Source: Brachionus plicatilis
Taxonomy: Eukaryota; Rotifera; Eurotatoria; Ploima; Brachionidae
Direction: 5' to 3'
Assembly (NCBI GenBank): GCA_010279815.1
Contig: QEOQ01000350.1
Location: 62,001-126,000, forward strand
Length of the DNA stretch: 64,000 nucleotides
Below the pieces are notes generated by a model. The model had not been told where the DNA came from, made no database searches, and was given only the letters and a program-made list of their open reading frames with translations. This document shows positions 45,028-57,300 of this stretch, piece by piece. Numbering within the stretch: position 1 is the stretch's first letter; every line of letters begins with the position of its first letter. The translations under genes were made by a program, and so were the position numbers.

Positions 45028-45410
45028 TGTTAGTCCTTCCCCTCTCATTTTTTCATCCGGACTTGGGACCGGCAACGGTATGATTGCAACTCAACAGTCA
45101 GCAGCCAAAGTTACATATGGGACGTTCATCATAAACAGCGCCACTCATCCGAGCACTTAATGGCTGCGAACTCGACAACTATTTAGACTAGCTTGGAACC
45201 ACAAACCAAGCGTATCTATATCTGGATACAAGCTTATCCAAACTAAAGACACTTTACTTTTTTCACTAAGGCTTTTTGGACCCAACAGACTATCATCAGC
45301 TCTAGCTTGCAAGCCTCCTCATCCCGGCCTCTATGCGCCTGCGTCATCATCACCCCTCCTCTTTTTTCACCCGGGCTTGGGACCGGCCATGTTGGCAGAG
45401 TTAATAACAA
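45028..45410 (-). repeat. GC-rich repeat island with duplicated GGTCCCAAG motif
   Basis: An abrupt block of balanced base content in an A/T-rich region. CCTCTCATTTTTTCATCCGG with GACTTGGGACCGGC (45035-45079) recurs as CCTCCTCTTTTTTCACCCGG with GCTTGGGACCGGC (45356-45395). On the minus strand this gives GGTCCCAAGCCCGG, a word I associate with invertebrate LINE-type elements (from memory, not verified). Likely a fragment of a different, compositionally distinct element. Confidence 0.45.
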
Positions 45411-46868
45411 TGATTCTTTCTATTTTTTTTTACTTTGAACTGTTTTTTGTTTACTTAATGTTTCGAAATTTTCTAAAATAATTTTTTTTTTTAAATTGAA
45501 AAACTGACTGAATAATTTCTTTGATACCAGGCTATTCATGGTTATTACTAAAACACGGACCTCCAGTTTTTAAATAAAACACGGACCCATTCTTTTTACC
45601 CCTATTAACACTATGCCATTTATCCCCCACCATTTTTCTAGTACCAACTTTTACCAGTTTTCACGCATGACCAATATCTAAGCTATAACCTACCATTTTT
45701 TTATTTCTAAATTTTATCAGATTTTACGCAAGACAAATACCATGCGTCTTAAATTTTATATTTTTAAGATTATGTTTTTAGATTTGAAATAAAACTTAAA
45801 AAATAAATTTAATAGAATTTTTAACAGAAAATTTTTGTAAAATGACAGAGTTGGAAAGTGATAATTTAGATCTTCTTGGTATGGTAGCAATTTCATTAAC
45901 ATTTTGTAATGAGAATTATACTGTAGATGATTTTTAACTGATGATTAAATTAAAATAATTTTTGATTTTTTATTAACTTATTTTATCTCTTCTTTTTAAA
46001 ATTAAAAGTTTGATTAAATGCAGCACACTCGCTGGCTAGCCAGCTACAGTCATAACTTCAACATTTTTAGAAAAATATTGATAAAAAAAATCTTAATCAA
46101 CAACATAGAAAAAATGGTTGAATAGCTCTTGTAACAATCATTTGAATATAAATTGATAGATATCAATGGTGGAAATCGGTTCAAAATATGTCGAGTTTTT
46201 TCTCAGAATTAAGCCAGGCCTTATAAATATGTTTTTTGATCAAATATACCAATTTTAAGAATTTTTAGAAAAAATTTAAGGCGAAATTTTAAAAAGGCGA
46301 TTTATTATTTTTTCAAATTAAATTACTAATATAAATTTTTTTTCCTAAATTTGCATAACTGACACTATTCTTAATAATTTTTCTAAATCGTATTATAATT
46401 ATAAATTTAACATTATTTTTATTTAAAAAAATTAAAATCAGCAGAAACACGTTTAAGTTGATTTTGGGAAATTTTTTGAACAATGATTCTTTGTTTATTA
46501 CAGTTAGGTTCATTTAGTGACAAATGAATAAGCAAAAATTTTTTAAAAGTCAAATAAAAATTAATTTCTTTAAAATTTAATCAAATATTGAAAAAACAAG
46601 CATCAAATTTGATTTTTAAATTAAATTCATATTTTTAAAATTAATTAAGTAATTTAATGAAAACTAAGTCATTTTTATATTCATCTAGGAAAATTGGTGC
46701 AAATGAATAATTTTAGTTAATGAATTAGTATACGCCTCTTTAAAAATATATTTTTGATCAAAATATTCAATAAATATATTGTTCTGATTCATATTTTTCT
46801 ATTTGAAGGATTTATTTAAATAGAGAATTTTCAATTAAAAAAATATTTAACCATAAAAAATGAATATA
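45411..46868. other. Spacer between the repeat island and LYST
   Basis: Contains a close direct repeat of AAAACACGGACC near 45551 and 45577. A 31-codon frame at 45842-45937 (MTELESDNLDLLGMVAISL...) looks like the start of a protein, but nothing follows it. The rest is A/T-rich. Confidence 0.35.
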
Positions 46869-46874
46869 TTTATT
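46869..46874 (-). promoter_or_regulatory. Poly(A) signal of LYST
   Basis: AATAAA on the minus strand about 55 nt beyond the LYST stop codon. Confidence 0.5.
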
Positions 46875-46928
46875 TAAATTTTAAAGACTAAAAAGATTAA
46901 TATTTTGCACATAGATTAAAATTGAAAA

Positions 46929-48378
46929 CTATGAAAAATAGACTAGATTTGAACAATAATTTGGAGTTGTTACAGTAATAGTTGAAAGAATCGAATTGAT
47001 GGATGACAAAACCTGTGATTGATGTATCTTGGCTATAGATGCTGGAGAATTATATGCCTCCAGTATATAAACCCTGGCATAAGTATCTGCTGCGTATAAT
47101 CTTTTTCCATCTCGACTAAATGTCAAGCTAATTATAGAACCTATCATTGTCGATAAATCATAGTTAATAGAAATTTCTCTCAGCAAACTTAAGTCCCATG
47201 TACTATGAAGCCTAATTTTGCCATTCGACATACCAACTCCAATAACATTTACATTTGATCCTTCAGCAAGATTCGAAAAACAAAGTGATTTCATAAGTAC
47301 AGTCTGATTCGGCTCTTGGCTGTCACATAAGGGATCTTTTTCTCCAATGTGCTCACAATTGCCGGTATAAAAATACAATTTATTTGGGTTATTACCAATA
47401 AAAGCTATTTCATTAGTCGTATCACTAATGCATGACTTGTAGATCAATTGATTTTTTAAATTAATTGAGTTAACAAAACTTAATCTAAAAAAATAAATAG
47501 TTTTAAATTATTTTATTTTTTTTTCTTTTTAAATTAAATTCACTTGTTAGTGTCCCAAATAATCAGCAAATCTTGACTGCATGTTACCATTGTGCTGAAT
47601 GCTAGACAAACATTGATGTCTATTATTTCCTGTTTGTGTCCGTAAAGATTACACGTCAAAGAATCGCAAAGCTAAAACAATTTTTTTAAATTTTTATCCT
47701 AAAAAAAATTGAATTAAAAATTACAATTTGATTTTTATCTTTGCGCAATTTGTAAACAGAAATTAAGCCTGACTTCATGCCTACAACCAGGTAGCTTGCT
47801 CCAATGCAGCCACAGCACACCACAGTCTTGTAAAAAATTAAATAAAAATTTTATCATTTTTTTAAAATTTATTTTATCTGCATTACTTGTTCATTCCCGC
47901 GCAAATAGATTAAATTAGTGGAAGATTTTTCATTATCTAATCTATTAACTTTGATCACATCATCAAAAGAAGCCCATTCGATTACAGCTGGTAGATTTTC
48001 GGTGCCTCTCGGACCAATTTCTTTTACTCTGTCAATCAACAAGCATTTATGCTGAGCCAAACCAACAACTTCGCCACTTGCCAAACCAACCAACTGGATC
48101 ATATTTTTTTTACAATTTTCTTTCCAGACACACACTGGCACTGCTTGTTGTTCTAGTGAGCCCACATAGCCTCCCCATTTAGCGTTGATCACTTTGTTAT
48201 GGATCGAGCTTGCATCCAAATTGTACCATTTATTTTCCTCACAGCTATTGCTTTGTCTTGAAACTCCTGGATGTTTGGTGGTGAACAATTGCTTTGGTGT
48301 CTGACCCCAAGTCTTGATCATTGTCTCTATTGCTTTCCGCCTCACTGGATCTGATATTTGCTCAACAGGATATCCAAA
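46929..48378 (-). other. LYST: LYST exons for the BEACH end and WD40 propeller
   Basis: Exon 48378-47887 finishes the BEACH domain (DPVRRKAIETMIKTWGQTPK) and leads into the propeller. Exons 47826-47725, 47671-47544 and 47484-46929 carry WD repeats: LVVGMKSGLISVYKL; GHKQEIIDINVCLAFST then DLLIIWDTN; and in the last exon NVIGVGMSNGKIRLHSTWDL and ISLTFSRDGKRLYAADTYAR. The phrase pairing GxxNGxxRLxSTWDL with ISLTFSxDGxxLYxA is characteristic of LYST. The introns are 59, 53 and 60 nt. Confidence 0.9.
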
Positions 48379-51300
48379 CTGAGTAAAAAAAAATCCAATT
48401 TAATTTTTAAAAATGAATAAAAATTTACATAACAAGCTGGATGGTAACAATTAATTGCATCAATAGCTGGTCGTCCACTTTGTTTAAAGCCCCAAATTAA
48501 GTCAATCCAATTTTGAATGTTCTGTGATACATAGTTGCTTTCCAGAGCTTGTCGCATAATGATTATAAAAAGTCTTGGATTAGATTTGGACCATGATGGA
48601 AGAACAACATTGTCAATGGGGTCACCATTTTGACGCAGTCCGAAATTGAAGCCTTGCCGATTTGACAGAAACTCGTGCATAAAAAAAAACTCAGGAACAA
48701 GCTCCTTGTAGTCTGTGGTTGAAACACTGCTGGTCAGAAGCCATGATGTCTGCATTGAGTGAAATGTGCGGTCAGGCACATCAAAATTTTGATCCTGGTA
48801 GTCTAGGAACATTTTGGTAAATGGAGGCAAACGAACCAAGTAATGCAGCACGGTTCCACTATTTGAATAGAGCGATGCAAAGTGGTATGGCTCATTGGAC
48901 GCTTCTTCGATCATTCGGTAATTTTCTAGAAATTTTTCCTCTCTTTCTTTGTATTGAATAGCGATCGGTTTGGACAGATCGCGGAAGTTTTTTTCTAGTG
49001 ACAAATCTAAAATGTCCGATGAATAGTTTGACAATATGTGTGGATAAATTGGATACTGCATCAGATCATTGAATGTGCGCCCCGAATACTTGTTTAATTG
49101 CATCAAGTATTCGTAATTGGAGATTTTGGCCTCTTTCCACAGCGAAGTTACTTCTTCTATGGACTCAGTGCGATTTAAATTTTTCAATTTTTTACCCGTG
49201 ATCAGTTTATAAATGTTGTTTCGATCCTAATTAAAAAATTAAAAAATTAAATTTTAATATTCAAATTTTTAGGCTTTTAAAAATATTTATTTAAATCTGT
49301 TTATTTATTGTATTAAAATTAAAATTAAACAAATTAATTAATTTTATTAAAGTTTTTTTTCAATTTTTAGATGCTAAAAAATTGTTTTTAACTGAAATTA
49401 TTTTTTTATTTTTTATTTTAAAGGCCAATGTAGAATAAATTCGAATTTGTCAGCAGTTGTTTTTTCAAAAGAATAAATTATACCACGTTCTTTAGCAAGC
49501 TTCATTGAAAAGCGGGAAAAAAAATGCTGAACGCTTCCCCTAAGGTGGTCATAGCTCCTAATAAAAGCTCATAAATCTTGAATACTTCAATTTAAAACCT
49601 GTTGCTAAAAATAATCATTTAAAGTGAAACTAAAAAAATATTATTTCTTTTGCGAATTAAGAAAAAAAACTCAAAAATTTCTTAGAAAATTAATTCAATC
49701 CTGCATTTCAATACCAATACTTTTTGACCAAGGCTTTTTGGTAGATTATTATAAGAGTTTGAAAGTAGCTCTAAAAAAATGATTCCTTTAAAAAACTAAT
49801 TATTTAAATTATCAAATTCAATTCAAAAAACAAAAATAAATAATTTTTTTGGCATCCAATGTTTTAAATTAAAAATATTAAAATCCAGGAGCCATTCTTT
49901 GGAGCTATGACCACTTTAGGGGAAGCATTTAGCGAATTTTTTCCCATTTTATTAGTTTAAAAAAACAATTTTTGACAGTTTTTAAATTACAAAATTTAAA
50001 ATAAAAGGACACAGAAAAAAATTAAAACAGAAATTACTATTTTATCTTTAAATCTTAAATTATTTCGGTAAAATTTATCAAAGTTTGTATTTATCTTAAT
50101 TCACTCTCTGCAAGTATTTTGCTTGAAAATCAATAATGGTGCGAACATTTTACAGTCAAAGTTTTATTCTTAAAAGAGGTAATTTTAACATTGTAAACCG
50201 TTTTATTATTCTTTAAATAACTATGCCAGCGCATCTGAATTATTCCTTTTTTTCTTAATTTTGTTTGAGAAAAAAAAAATATTTTTTAATTTCATTAAAC
50301 AATAAAATGAATTTAAATAAATGGATATGATTTTAATCTGCAAAATTTTAGAGTAAATCATAAAAAGATGACACAATAATTTTTCAAAATAATTAGAATT
50401 TGATTAACCATGAAATTTGATGTAAAATATTAAAAATAAAAAAATACGATTTTTCCAAAAATGATTTTTTATTTTTTAACAGAAATGAAATAATTTTTAT
50501 CACCATTTTTTTTCAGAAATAGGCTTCATTTTTTTGGAACTTTTTATTTTATCCCTTAAGCAAAATTTATTTAGTTTGGTATTGTGAAATTCAGATATTA
50601 ATTGAACAAAAATGTGTGCTTCTCAATAAAATACAAAAAATTTCAAAATTAAAACTATAAGAAACCAAAATTAATGTGATATAGTGTTTACAATCAAGAA
50701 ACTACTTTCTCTTAAAATATATTAAAATATTTTATTAAAATTGTAAGAAACCTAAAGTTTAGAATTTTTTCACATTACCTTTGAATCAGAAAATGCCAGC
50801 AGTATTGTTTGTCCAAAAATAAGGAATATCTCTATACCGACATCTTTGAGCAAATAGCGTCTCAAATGAATCTCTTTAATGTCATCATATGACCAGCTAT
50901 ATGACAAATTTTCCATTCCCTTTAAAAAAAATTAAACAAAAAATAAAAAAATAAAAACAATGAATTACAATTGAATATTTATAGTTTTTTCCATCTGCAG
51001 CAAAGTTAATCCTTGATTCAGTCAGTAAAAGCTGACCAGTTATTTCACAATAAGGCATTACACTTTTACACGGACACGGAAAGCTAAAATAATAAAAAAG
51101 AATTAAAAAAAATAATAATAAAAAATAAATAATTGAAAAAAAATAAAAAACCTAATTATTTCACTATTTTTCCAATGACTGAGCATGTAATTTGCCGTAA
51201 AAGTGCTGTCATACTCTCTGGAGTCTTTTTTATCGCCTTGGTTCTGGGACAAATAGTCTTCATAATTATTCAACAAATATTTGAGTGGACTAGAGCAGGA

Positions 51301-54300
51301 CTCGTTTTTGAGTTTACTTTTAAATTCATTCTTAAAATATCTCTCACCGATGAGCAAGTGTGACTTTTTGAGACGTCTTCGCTCTCGATTAGGTCCCTCG
51401 GTTTGATCCAACACATCAAACTGAGGCCAACTGTTTCCATCAAACAACAAGCACTGTTCATGGGTCATATTTTCAATTAGATAAATCCATTTTTGTTTTA
51501 TGTCATAGGATTTGATAAATTTGGCCTTGAGGCGCTGAAAGTACATCTTGCGAACATGTGAATGTATGGTCACAACCTCGTTGGTCAAGTCACATGAATA
51601 TTGGCTCAAGTCTTGCGCCAGATTGTCATAATAATTAACAAATGAGCTAAAACTAGTCTGTGATTGTTTATAAATATTGATGATTTCCTCATAAAACTCT
51701 TTATCTATTTGAGTTGATAGATCAACTGTACCTTTTTTTTTATTCAGGTTAACTATCAGATAGGATGATTCACTGGACGACTCGCCAAAGTATGTTTCAC
51801 TGTATCCACTGAATGGGTTCTGATAGTAAATTGGTGACAGGAGATTGTTATCATTTTTTACATTTAGACCGGATGCAATTAGGAGTTTGTTCAATTGGGC
51901 CAGAATTTCTGTATCGTTTTTGAGCATTGCTTGAGAGGAAGGACCCGATTCAGGCCTTGTTGCATTGCTTATTTTCAATTGACTCATAAAATAGGAAAGC
52001 TTTATGTTATAAGATAATGGAGATTGGGGACTCTCGGAGACAGAAAATACAAATTTTGTGAGTGTTTCGCAGTTTGTGGTGTTCAATAGACGCTTGACAA
52101 TTTGGAGACGTGTCTGAAGTTTGTGGTTCGGATGTAGAAGGAACAGAAATATTCTTCGAAACTTAAAAAAATTTGTTTTCAATTTTTTATCAATTAAAAT
52201 TAGGTTTTATGGAATAAATTTTCTTTTATTTTACTTAAAAAGTAAATTTTATTAATTAAATTTTGTTATTTAAAGATTTTTTAATTAATTTATCAATTTC
52301 TCAACAATTATTAGAAAGAATTTAGAAAGAAAATGAATTAATTAATTGTCTTATAAAAATTTCCAAAAATGCTAGATATAAATGTGTCGGATACAAAGGT
52401 TAATGATTCAAAAGTATTTAAAAAAACAAAAGAACAATTTAATTTATTAAAAACGATATTTTGAATATTTTCTATAAAATTTTTAATTTTCATTTTAGAA
52501 AAAAGATGTAACCTTAAATTAAAGAAAACTGAGTATGAGACCGCGTTTCGAGTCAATGAATGTAAAAATGTTTCCCCATATAATAAACAAAATTTTTTTT
52601 TTAATTCAGTTATTTTTTCATTAGTTAGTGTTGGTAGTTCACAACTATATTTAAAAAATACTTTTCAGTTTTTTAATGGTTGTATTGGAGTAAAAATCTT
52701 CGCCATGTTATAAGATTTGTATACGAGGTTGGGAAGAGTTTCTGTGTTTTAAAGTCGAATTATTTAAAATTAATATATTGTTTAGTAGTGAATTAATTAA
52801 AAAAAGTTTGAATTTAATTTGATTAATTTTGTGAAAATTTTTTATTAAAAAGCGCACAATATTAAGGGTAATATAAATTAAATTGATATTATAGTTATTG
52901 AGTAAACCAAAAGAAACGCTCTTAAAACAAACTAAATAATTTCTTCTAAATAATTTCCACCTCTCAAATAATCAATTGCTTACCAAATTAATTCTAGATA
53001 CTATTCATGAAATTCAAAAAACTTGCCTACTCCAAATGGTACCCTTTAAAGTTCTCTTATCAAATAGTTGTCCATATTCTATGAACCATTAATTTATAGC
53101 TTAATTACTCCATTCTCTCGTGACCTCAAATTTTTTTGCATTTTAACTTAAATAACTTTTTTTAATTTGTTTCTAAAAAAAAGAAAAAAAAGAAAAAAGA
53201 ACAAAAAAATTAAATAATCAAAGGACAACTTTGGAAGTACATGTCATAAAAAAGTCATTAGTGTGGTAAGCTTAACTAAAGAAAGAAATAGCAAACAAGA
53301 AAGTTGAAGAAATATTCTAACATTATAAAATATTAGCAAGTAATAACTATTAAATTCTCAAGCACTTAAAATTACTGATAAATTAAAAAAATTTAAGCAA
53401 TTTGAAAAAAAAATAGGAATTAAAATTTTCTTAACTTTTTTAATAAGATGGGAAAAAATCCACTCTCAAGCAGGATTTTTTTTTTGGAATAAAGATAAAT
53501 AATTTTCTAACAAAAATTTGAGATTTATTTCAAATTTGGTCACAAAAAAAGAAGGGTTCTCAACTACATATAAAAAATACTTTTCAGTTTTTCAATGATT
53601 GTTTTGGAGTAAAAATCTTCGCCATGCTATAAAATTTGTATACGAGGTTGGGAGGAGTTTAAATTTTGCATTAAGTAGACATGTTTAAAAGCTGCTTTAC
53701 TTTGAACGTTGATAATTTTAAAAGTTTGGGCAGTTGATTTTAAAAATGTGCGAATTATAGTATTTTTAATTTTTAAGAAATTCAAATTAATGGCGCAAAA
53801 TTTGAGTTCCGAAAAATAATATAAAAGTGGAATGATATTTATTTAAAAAAAAATTTAGCCTCATAAGCAAGTTGAAAAATAAAAAAAAAATCTGATTTAC
53901 AAATCATAAATAAATTATATTCATAAATTGATACTCTTTTTCTATTTTATAAGTTTTTTTTTGAGAAAATATAGATAAACATTTACTTTTGTATTTTAAA
54001 ATTCTACTAATTTACACTTAATTTAGCAAAAAAAAAGTGATATTTTAAAAAAAGTCATTTTAAAATCTTAAAAAAGTCAAGTCACTGACTTGACTCGAAA
54101 TTTTTTTTCTGAAAAAAGTAATTTCAAAGACTTTGAAATAAATCTAAAAAGTCTTATTTTTAAAAAATAATTTTTCAAGTAAAGTCAATCAAGTCAATTC
54201 AAAAGACTTGATTTGACTTTGACTTTAGGACTTTTAAAAAACTCTGATTTTTAATAAATACCTGTTGTCTTAGAATGTTCAAATTGTCTCTGAATAAATT

Positions 54301-57300
54301 TGAAAATCTTCCTTTTTGATTATTTTCCTAGAATAAAAATAAATTTAATTAGAGTACAAAAATTTTAGACAGTCTTACCAAACCAAGAGATAAAGAGTGA
54401 ACTAATATTGAAAATGAAAAAATGGACAACTCATCGTCCAAGTTGTATGCTGATTCAGACATTGGATAATCGGATATTTTTTCATAGACAATATGCAAAA
54501 AATCTACTACAAAAACGACCAATTTTTGGAACACTAAATCACTTTGGAACATATTAAATGAGTTGCTTTCATAAATTTGGCTAATTGGTGTGCTTTTGGA
54601 TTGATTTTCAGATTTTCCTTGCCTAAATTTTTTTTTTTAAATTGCTAGAAATTTTTTTAAAATTAATCTAAAAAAAAACTACATCAAAGGAGCAATTATC
54701 TTTTTGATGATAAATGTAGACTTGGAAGCTTCTTGAACAACATTGACTATGAAGGTAAAAATTAAAAAAAATATAAAAATTCTTTTAGAAAATTCTACTT
54801 GAGTTTAAACCAGCCATTACAGATCGAATAATTGACAAAACAATAGATTTTATGTTGTAATTAAGAAGTTCGTATTCAGTACTGGCACTGTCGAAACATA
54901 AATTCAGCAGAGGGTTCAAAAAAAAACCAAAAAGTTCCAGCTCTTGATTTTCACTAAATCTTAAATAAAAACATAATTGAAAAATATTTAAAAAATTTCT
55001 TCTTACTTAAGCAAAAGTCCAGCTACAAGACAAAAAAATTCTTTCAACTCATTTATTATTGGCAATTTGGACAAAGACTCGACAGAATCAACAACTGAAT
55101 CTTTTTCCTTGTTAATTTTTTTATCCAAGTTTGACACATCACTGAAGTACTTTAAAAGTTCAATCATGACTTGAATCAGTCCAGCTTTGGTGATCAAAAA
55201 TTCAATTTTGACCACATCGCTGTTCAACAAGTTGGTCAAAAATCTGAGACCATTTTGGCACAGGAGAAAATTTTTTCTAGATGAAAACACTAAGGACAAA
55301 AAAATAAATATATAACTTTGCCGTGTGGTGATATGATTTTGCTGTGATTTTAAAAAACTTGAGTCAACTGACGCTTCGAAACTAAAAGGCTGATTGATAA
55401 TTTTAGAAATGCAAAACTCCATAAATCTAGGATCATCTTGGTCAAATTTTCTCAATTGATTCGCCATTGAATAAAGCAAAAAATCTTTATTGATGCCAAA
55501 ATTTTGCTGCTCAAATGATCTGACTGCCTGGCCTGACAGGGAACTAGTTGTGGCCGCCACATTCACTACTGCTGATGCCATTGATGCTAAAAAAAAGCTT
55601 TTGGTAAACGATCTGTCTATCAGTTCAAAAAATAATTTAAATGCTTCAAATCGCTTGTTTATATTTTCATCCATGGCAAACATAATAAAAGATTCGAATT
55701 TGAGCAAATTTAGAATATCGTTTAGCATTAAATCCGGCAGAACCGACAGCATCTCGGTCATTATTTTCATCAAAGCTGAACAAATATTGCTAAAATGTTT
55801 TTCATTACTAATTAAATCATTTGTAGTTGTTTTTTCAAATTTTTCATTTTCACTATCTTTTTTAATTTTTTAAAATTTTTTAAATTTTTTTTTAATTTTA
55901 AAAGAAAAAATTTTACCAATTAAGGCCAGAGGTTTTACTTGATTTAAATAAATTAAAGAATTGCGGTGCGATGAATTATTCGACTTTTCAATGTTTAATA
56001 AATCTAGATAGAAAATTTTTGTTAAATTATTAATAATAAAAATAGTTAAATTTACTTTTATTGAGATTAAAATAGAATTCATTTTTTTGATTTATGATGT
56101 AAACATTGCTCTCAGGATGCAAGAGATATAGATAGTCGAAAAAATTAGAAAAAAGTCGCTTGGTAATTGTTTTTGAGCTAGTCTGGCCATCAGCACTTGA
56201 CCATGTGAATATCGAATTGAAATGTTTGAAAATGTTTACTAATTCAGAGCATGCCAAAGAATCTAGAATAAAATTTTCTTCATTGGCATCGAGCAAAAAG
56301 TTAATTAGTTTTTCTAATAGATTGTATTTTAGAAACAAATTCGAGTGATAAAGCTGCGATTTGTTTTCAAAATTGAGCAATTTGTTCAATATTTGAAAAG
56401 CGAACTTGTACAAAGAAGTAGTTTTGACAAGTTTTTTTTCCAAATTTTCCAATGGTATCCAAAGTTCCCATTCGATTATTAGATGCGACAGAATTTCAGG
56501 GTTTATGACATTAATGGAACTGCGCTGAAAAACATTTTGTTCATTTTTTGTCTGTGTTTTTCGCCCAGCATTTTCATAACAAAACTCAATGTTATTTGGA
56601 CTCGGATCGTAATAATTAAGCCTATAAACTGGCTTAAAAAAGCTCCCATTTACAAGGGTAATAAACAAATCCTTTTGTATGAAAGTGTAGTAATTTGTAT
56701 CTTGTGGATAATTTTGGTTTTTTGCTAAGTATTTATTTAGAGATGCTATTGAAGTGAATATTCTTTGTAACAGGACATAGCCGTCCATTTTTTTGAACTC
56801 ACTTTGAATATATGCTCGTTTATTAACCAAATAAATTAAGCTTTCCAGCATCAATAAACTTGGAGTCCGGTCAAAATTCTTATTCTCTTCCAAACTTAAG
56901 CCTTCCAATTTTAGCGCAGTGTACAACTTATGTTCCTGGTCGATCAACTTTAAAATAAATAATTTTTAGTGCTTTAAAGTTTTTTATTTAATCAAATAAT
57001 TCAATTTGTCCTTGGGATTTAAATTTAATTAAATAAATAAATATCTAAGAAAGGATTTATCAAAAAAAAATTTAATTTTTTTTCATTGGTTTCTCATCCT
57101 TTAATATATAAAAAATAATCTTAAAAAATTCTAATAATCTCTAATCTTTTTAATTTGCCACTGAAATCCTTTTTACACTTCCAATCATTAAAATATTGAT
57201 CCGAGCATTTCTTATTATTTTTAATTTTTAACAATATTGGAATAATCTAATTTTTCACTTTTATTTACTGAAAAATTCAAAAAAGACTTTCATAAATTTT

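Larger units (their letters stand above)
43935..45034 (+). mobile_element. Internally deleted pogo/Tigger-type DNA transposon
   Basis: The left end reads TA then CAGTAAATATTCGGTATAAG with repeated AAGAGA words, as in pogo-group termini. The proposed right end is CACACTG next to TTA near 45034, also preceded by GGTAAAAGAGAC; the two ends pair only loosely. Inside are the N-terminal CENP-B-type DNA-binding region (44254-44589) and a detached C-terminal piece (44587-44817). The DDE catalytic core is missing. Boundaries are approximate. Confidence 0.55.

Noticed and set aside
51133..51363. 76-codon plus-strand frame inside LYST
   Set aside because: Antisense to the 51152-52161 LYST exon and to its flanking intron.
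55490..55873. 127-codon plus-strand frame inside LYST
   Set aside because: Antisense to a LYST exon that fits the reading frame and splice sites on both sides.
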